From: Sordaria brevicollis
Taxonomy: Eukaryota; Ascomycota; Sordariomycetes; Sordariales; Sordariaceae
NCBI GenBank assembly: GCA_033439795.1
Contig: JAUTDP010000002.1
Coordinates: forward strand, 930,001 to 994,000
DNA length: 64,000 nt
Direction: 5' to 3'
Positions 58,912-64,000 of this stretch are shown here, one piece after another (within the stretch, counting starts at the first letter, position 1; every line of letters starts with the position of its first letter). The notes under the pieces were generated by a model that searched no databases, was not told the origin of the DNA, and saw only the letters and a list, made by a program, of their open reading frames with translations. The position numbers were made by a program, and so were the translations under genes.

Positions 58912-60218
58912 TCACGGAAGCTCAACCCTCTCCCGATTCCCCCCTTCCACACCCGCCCTCTGTACACCCAAACCCTGATGCCGCGGCGGACTCCTGATAT
59001 AACTCCCCCTGCTATCCGCGGCGCTGAGTTCGCTCAGATGCTTATCATGCAGCTCCGCTACATATTGGCTTTTGCTACCGACCGAGCCCCTGCCCTTTCT
59101 TCGTTTTCTTCTCCACAAGAGAAATCCTAAACCCAGGAGTGCGATGGAACCAACGGCTACGCCGGCGCCGATGCCTGCTGAGGCTGCACTGCTGAGACCT
59201 TCTGATTTGTTTGCTTCTTCTGGGGCGGCGGTGGTTGATTTAGGCTGTGATGGGTCTTGGCTGGTTATACTTGGATTTGTTGGGCGAGCGTTTGTTTCGG
59301 GAGTTCTAGGGGAGGTAGTTGTGCTTAGCGTGGAAGGCCTTGGTCCTGAATCTGATGATGTCTCCATGTCGATTGTCGGCGAAGGCACGGTTGCGGTTGA
59401 AGAGCCATCTGGCTGCGCTGATGATGTCGGGCTTGGTGCTGGTTCCAGTGAGGTTGTGCTTAGAGGTAAGCTTGATGAAGTTACTGGGATAGCCTCATCA
59501 TTGGTAGCGGGTTCTTTCGTTGTCTCGATCGAGGTTGTCACAACATCTATCAATGTCGTCGAAGTGGACACAAGCGATGAAGTCGGCGGTTCGATGCTAG
59601 AGGTAGTCGACGTGGGAACAGAATCATACGTTCCGATTCCACTTATTGTCGGATAGTTTCCGTTCGGTACCTCTCCTTCAACGCCATAGGTCCTTCTTTC
59701 GTGGTCATCAGCAAAGCGGAGCTCGAATTTGTCGCTTTGAAGCTTGTGATCTCCATTGAGAATGAAAGCGCAGGATGGGCCGCCGGTCTTTGCTTGCATG
59801 TCTGAGAGCGACGGAAGCTCGAAAGGGACTGTTCCGGCGTGCGAAGGCACACCACTCTTGGATGCCACTGTTGTTGGTTTATTATCTGTCAGCTTACGAT
59901 GGTCGTCAAAAAGCGTTCGGGGTAAATAACAAACATACCGGTTTGTGAGCTGTCAGTGATATCGGGGAATTTGTCGTCGGAGACGTCCCATTCACTCCTT
60001 GCCACGCACTTGAGGGTCAGACTGGGCTCGGCGATTGTGCTGATGTACCTCACGAGCAACGTATCTCCGTTGTAGTAAAGAGGCACAGAGCCTTCTCCCC
60101 ACGGAAACTGGAACTGGTCAATGTTAATGAAGATGCCATCGTTCTGTCCCTGAGCACTTGCAACGATCAAAGCAAGTAGAACCCCGAGCTTGGTATTGGA
60201 AAGCCGTTTCGCCAACAT
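58912..60218 (-). CDS. Membrane-protein array copy A4
   Basis: Exon 1 is 60218-59939 and exon 2 is 59867-58912, with a 71-nt phase-1 intron (donor GTATGT, acceptor ACAG), giving 411 aa. Signal peptide about residues 1-24 (LGVLLALIVASAQG). Ectodomain: LYYNGDTLLVRYIS and LTLKCVARSEW, then PSHAGTVPFELPSLSDMQ and CAFILNGDHK, and RRTYGVEGEVPNGNYPTISG, nearly matched in A3. The Ser/Thr/Pro stalk spans about 120 residues. The membrane helix AGIGAGVAVGSIALLGLGFLLW precedes RRKRRK and a tail with VAELHDKHLSELSA, ending RVELP. All array members lack any enzyme or kinase domain. Confidence 0.78.
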
Positions 60219-61605
60219 TGAAGCAAGCTCTTGTCATGGTAGGAAAAAGTAAGAAGAAGGGGAAGGTTTTTGAACCCTCGCGACTCATCGAACATTCGAC
60301 AAGAACGCGGGGAAAAGCTTATCAGCCCAGGGCCAACGGGACGGGAATGGTAACTCACCGCACCCATCCCCAACTGACTCAAGGAAGGACTCGTTTTCCA
60401 GACAATCGGGCCGTGAGCCACTGACGCTGTGACAACAAAACACGAACTACATTCCATCATACTTTAATCACCGCATGTTCGGTTTATTTCCGCCACTTTC
60501 GAACACTCGGTTACCTGCTACCGATATCATTGAAGGCTGAGTTGGTGATGGAAAGGTAACATTTTGAGGTCACCGGACTGGGAAATATCAAGAGCGTGGT
60601 TGACGGGTGCACGCATCCATCACCGTGGCCACGTCCTTGCACTGTGTTGCTCGCACCAATTACCGGGTTTTCATTCAACCGAATCTGCTGAAGCTGTTGA
60701 TTATTAGCCATTTGGCAGAAAAATGTGAAACGTTAAAGAAGGTGGCGGATTGTTGAGGTTTGGAAGAGGGAGAAGAAGAACAAAAATGGCTCTTGCCGCT
60801 TTGAGGCAGCACTTACACCGCTGACCCCATGGCCCCACACCTCCGGCTTGGCGACATGTTCCCCGAGAGTTGACAGTCACAGTTGGCCGATGACGACGAC
60901 GACGACGACGACGTTAAGAAGCGAGATATGTCAAAGGAGCAAACTCAAATACATAGATTTAAGCTGAACCAGCTTTTCTTCAAACTCATTTTCCATGAAC
61001 TCGGTCTTTTTCCGAGTTGGCGACACACTCCGTGAGCAAGACTGGGCATTCAAGCCGGCCCCACTTCGGAGCTGGGCGGTCGAAGTGGAGCCCGGACTTC
61101 CCAGCTGCCTCCGTAGCATGCCGGATTCAACGGCTCAATGTCACAGACCGGTTATATATCACACCATAGAAGATAAGTCGGGAGGGTCCTCAAGACCTGT
61201 ACATACACTCTTCACTGTCTTCTTCCCGTACCGCGGACAACTTTGCCAACAGACCTCGAATCATGACATGAAATCTACAAAAGGTATGGCGGCTAACATG
61301 TCTGTTCATATTTCTTACCCCATGCTTGCAAACATGGTGAATCGAAAGAGGTGCTGGAGCCAGGTTTGGAAGACACTTCACCCTCCCAACGTGTATCCAA
61401 GCCAGGTAAGTGAATGGCATCGACAAGGCCCATTGCCTCAATATGAAGTCCAGGCTTTCTTGAAGCGGGCCCCTTTATGTTTTTGATCACCATAGCTTAA
61501 CATCAAACCATCCACACTTTGTTTGTGCACAAACAAGCAGCACAAGAGAACTTGCTTTCCTGCCAGCCCCAACAAGGTCGACACATCACCAGCATCAAAC
61601 TTATC
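60219..61605. repeat. Upstream block of A4 and (GAC)7 tract
   Basis: Carries the second copy of the block described upstream of A3. A (GAC)7 microsatellite lies at 60892-60912. A minus frame at 60511-60711 (MANNQQLQQIRLNENPV) is open through one conserved stretch but is too short and unsupported to call a gene. Confidence 0.5.
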
Positions 61606-62466
61606 ATGTCGTCCTCGACTTCATCGACATCCACCTCTCCGACCTCCCACATTCGCACCGGCTGCCGTGCCCTTTATACCTTTACCGAACGGCCCCCCAT
61701 CGGCAGCAACAGCAACACCAACACCAACAACCAACACCGCTGGTACTTCGGCATCTCCTACCACCCCTCCGACGGGCGCACCCCCTACCTCAACAACCCC
61801 ATCCACCCCTACCACGCCTGGATGATCTTCGAATACATCGTCGTCCATGACCCTCTCACGTCCCAACAACCCTTACCCCCACCACAGTCCTTTGCCATCT
61901 ACCGCCCCATCAACGACCACCTCCAAGCCAATCCAGCCAACCTCAACATCCTCCGCTCCTCCTCCGTCAACCCGCCCCCTCTAGGCACCACAACCCTCCT
62001 CCTACAAACCCAGTGGAAAGCCCGTTTCCACCCCTTGTGCCATCTAGCAGATGACGACTGGGATTTTGTCGATGGCGCGCTGATCCGCCCGTTTTTGGCG
62101 GGGAAGAATATGTTTCTTGGAAAGGATCCTGATATGTTGGATGTTGACGTAGTGATTGAAGATGGACAGGATTTCGTCAAGATTGTGCTGGCGGAGCAAC
62201 TTAGGGAGGAAGGGATTTTGGGGGGTAGCGATTATGAGGGGTGGTGGCGCGATGTGAGGGTTTGGTATAAGGATTATGAGAAGAGGGAGAAGACGAGGGA
62301 GGGGGAGGAGGTTTGTAGTCGTCCGTGTCACCTAATTGCCCCTGGGGAGAAGGAGCATGAGAATGGGGTGGAGACGAGAGAACAGCCGAGGGTGGAAGGC
62401 GGTTCCGTTGAGGTTGCCAGCTTTCGGGCCGCGAGAGACGGAGAGGGGGAAACAGGGACTCAGTGA
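61606..62466 (+). CDS. Hypothetical protein
   Basis: The 286-aa frame from 61606 starts with a Ser/Thr-rich leader (MSSSTSSTSTSPTSHIRTG). It continues with an ordered-looking stretch (RWYFGISYHPSDG, YHAWMIFEYIVVHDPL, FHPLCHLADDDWDFVDGALI) and a charged C-terminus. Early codons favour C in the third position, consistent with coding. No signal peptide, membrane segment or known domain. The last 50 residues are Glu/Arg/Gly-rich and may be intron or UTR read through, so the true end is uncertain. Confidence 0.55.
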   Translation: MSSSTSSTSTSPTSHIRTGCRALYTFTERPPIGSNSNTNTNNQHRWYFGISYHPSDGRTPYLNNPIHPYHAWMIFEYIVVHDPLTSQQPLPPPQSFAIYRPINDHLQANPANLNILRSSSVNPPPLGTTTLLLQTQWKARFHPLCHLADDDWDFVDGALIRPFLAGKNMFLGKDPDMLDVDVVIEDGQDFVKIVLAEQLREEGILGGSDYEGWWRDVRVWYKDYEKREKTREGEEVCSRPCHLIAPGEKEHENGVETREQPRVEGGSVEVASFRAARDGEGETGTQ

Positions 62467-63266
62467 GTGGAAGTTCCCGCTGGTCGAGGTCGGTATGGTC
62501 GTGGAAGTTAAGAACGGGGGACGGGAGTTGAGGATGAACTCCGAGTTAACGGAATGGATGTGTTCATGTGGTAGACCGTCGAAGAAGAAGAAGAGAAGGT
62601 TCGACCGGGCCACGGGTGTGGAACGCCCTGACGGGGAGTTGAGAAAGGAAGGAAGTACCATGAACCACAGCTGCGTTGGCAATGCCTACCATGAAGATAA
62701 AAACCGCATCGTATGACGTTGGTAAATCCCCGGGTTATGGCGTTCCTGCCTCGTATGTCGTTATTGCAAAGAAGTAATAGGCAGGTTCGTGGAACCTCAT
62801 GGCTGTGATGACCTAGTAGGCTTGGTGCTCAGCGCTAAAAGTCCATCAGATTAGCGACCAGTTAGCGCTTTCAGCGTGGGAAGTGGCGCTGTTGATCCAC
62901 CCGACCCCCTGAACGGTCCAGACGAAGCGAGAAAAGGGGAAGGAAGAAAGCAGATAGACAGGAGACACTCGACAAATACGCTGTCGAGCGACAATAAATT
63001 GAAACATCTTATGTGCAAAAATGAGCTTAAAATGATCTTGGTTCCATGGACAGGTGCAAGTTTGCGGTAAAGCTTAAAGAATGTATCACAATCATCACCA
63101 GCGATTTAGTGCACGCCATGATCCCGGCAGAAAAAGCATACAAAAAAGTTCCCCCCCCAACACCAGCAAAAAAGACAAAAAAAACTATCTATCTACCTTT
63201 CCTTTCTCCTCGGGAACGAACCGTACCATGTTGGGAATCCCGGGTCAGAGTGTTTCATCTAAAGCA

Positions 63267-63367
63267 GCCGGGCATGAATCCGATTCGAACGCGTGACCTC
63301 TCTTTCGTGGACCGGGGTACGGGACACTGAAAGGGAGTCCTGAGTGAGACCAGTTAAGTTACCCGAC
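63267..63367 (-). tRNA. tRNA-like sequence, probably degenerate
   Basis: The minus strand from 63367 has acceptor-like GTCGGGT that can pair with GCCCGGC at 63273-63267 (two G-U pairs). An A-box-like TAACTTAACTGG and a B-box-like GTTCGAATC sit at plausible spacing. The loop CTTTCAG would give anticodon TTC (Glu). The anticodon and T stems pair poorly and about 27 extra bases would have to be an intron, so this is more likely a tRNA relic than a working gene. Confidence 0.3.
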
Positions 63368-63450
63368 CCGCGGATATCTGGTCTCGAGGAGATCGCTGAC
63401 TACTGAGCTTGGATTAGGTGCTTATCAAAGGGACTTTCAGGGCCTTAGGT

Positions 63451-63481
63451 GGGCGGGACGGGGGTGGACGGGGCGGGTGGG
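63451..63481 (+). other. G-quadruplex-like G-run cluster
   Basis: Six runs of three or more G separated by one to five bases in 31 bases, beginning GGGCGGGACGGGGGTGG. This fits the usual G4 pattern; biological role unknown. Confidence 0.6.
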
Positions 63482-63669
63482 ATTTCATCCCATGTTTCTG
63501 AGGTTTGGGTGGTGGGTGAGGGAAGGTGCGCAGAGGATGGGATGTTCGATCAGAGAGGGAGGGGCCTGGATGATGGGAATACATGTTTTAACTGGATTCT
63601 ATGGCTGTTGATCCCATTTCTGCTTCCTGCATGCGAACTTTACTCCTATACGACTTGGCACAAAAAACT

Positions 63670-63999
63670 TCACCTCAAAACCACATGCCTCCACTCAGCC
63701 CCCTTCAACGAAGCCTCAAACGCAACCTGGCAAATTCTCCCAATATACGGCGCTTTCCTATAAGCAACCCCATCCTTCCACTCCACCACCATGACCGTAA
63801 ACAGCGGCCACGACCTTCCCGACGGCGGGCATTCAATCTCCGTCTTTCTTCTCAGGTTGTCTAGATACGTCGTCTCCCCAACCCAGTAATCCAGCCGATT
63901 CCTGTGCGACCGATCTTCCGAGATGGCAATAACATCCTGCTTTCCGAGCAGGTGAGGCGGGAAATTGTGGCCAGCTCCATGCCCTTGGCTTGATTCCAT
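63670..63999 (-). CDS. Conserved fungal hypothetical protein (possibly 5-prime partial)
   Basis: 109 aa as seen, starting one base from the window edge, so the true start may lie outside. It contains DVIAISEDRS, LDYWVGETTYLDNLRRK, FTVMVVEWKDGVAYRKA and GRICQVAFEASLKGAEWRHVVL. This Y-WVG-TTYLDNL / VEWKDG-AYR pattern belongs, as far as I recall, to a family of short uncharacterised proteins common in Sordariales, often multi-copy. No membrane segment or signal peptide. Function unknown. Confidence 0.6.
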   Translation of the reverse strand: MESSQGHGAGHNFPPHLLGKQDVIAISEDRSHRNRLDYWVGETTYLDNLRRKTEIECPPSGRSWPLFTVMVVEWKDGVAYRKAPYIGRICQVAFEASLKGAEWRHVVLR

Positions 64000-64000
64000 G

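Larger units (their letters stand above)
62467..63669. other. Intergenic with tRNA-like sequence and G-rich run
   Basis: About 1.2 kb. Apart from the tRNA-like sequence at 63267-63367 and the G-run at 63451-63481, nothing was recognised. Confidence 0.45.

Noticed and set aside
60511..60711. A 66-codon minus-strand gene in the A4 upstream block
   Set aside because: The matching blocks upstream of A2 and A3 contain stops in the aligned frame, so it is better described as part of the duplicated block.
1..64000. CRISPR arrays, bacterial operons or ribosome binding sites
   Set aside because: The window is eukaryotic with spliced genes; no regularly spaced repeat array was seen.

Overview
The window is nuclear DNA of a filamentous ascomycete, most likely a sordariomycete and probably close to Sordariales. 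The evidence is short GT-AG introns of about 45-80 nt with CTAAC-like branch points, a laccase ending in the DSGL plug, a HET-domain gene, GH45-CBM1 cellulase, and fungal housekeeping genes. I made all gene models by hand from open frames and splice signals; I ran no database search.

Layout. 0-4.6 kb: two small related acidic ORFs around a 412-bp MITE with inverted ends and an 8-bp target duplication, then a gene-poor stretch. 4.6-20.1 kb: a secreted laccase, a tandem pair of genes with STAND-type N-terminal domains, an F-box-like gene broken at a (GA)n tract, a secreted PQQ-repeat protein and a large HET-domain gene. Several of these belong to families used in nonself recognition and cell death. 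21.2-34.2 kb: a conserved block with a histidine phosphatase, a CTNNBL1 orthologue, V-ATPase subunit G (vma10), PET117, RPB2 and a DUF6594-like membrane protein. 34.7-45 kb: a small unknown gene, a GH45 endoglucanase, a small cysteine-rich secreted protein and a GT90 (CAP10-like) membrane glycosyltransferase, with long gene-poor gaps. 45.4-50.2 kb: an intron-bearing tRNA-Ala, a second TIR-bounded repeat element and an HAD-fused DxDTT terpene cyclase of the drimane-synthase type.

50.7-60.2 kb holds five predicted single-pass membrane proteins. The first, on the + strand, has an apple/PAN-like ectodomain. The other four (here A1-A4) form a head-to-tail array on the - strand. Each has a signal peptide, a small ectodomain with a DTL-V-Y motif, one phase-1 intron with a GTATG donor at the same place, a second conserved ectodomain segment, a Ser/Thr stalk in three of them, one membrane helix and a charged tail. 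Three copies also share related sequence at a fixed distance upstream of the start codon. This array is the best candidate for a poorly described system.

61.6-64 kb: two unrecognised hypothetical genes, a possible degenerate tRNA and a G-quadruplex-like run.

Within the window, the secreted laccase, the cellulase and the cysteine-rich protein suggest a plant-litter or plant-associated lifestyle. The surface-receptor array, the STAND-type pair and the HET gene suggest a self/nonself or wall-sensing repertoire. Both statements are inference.
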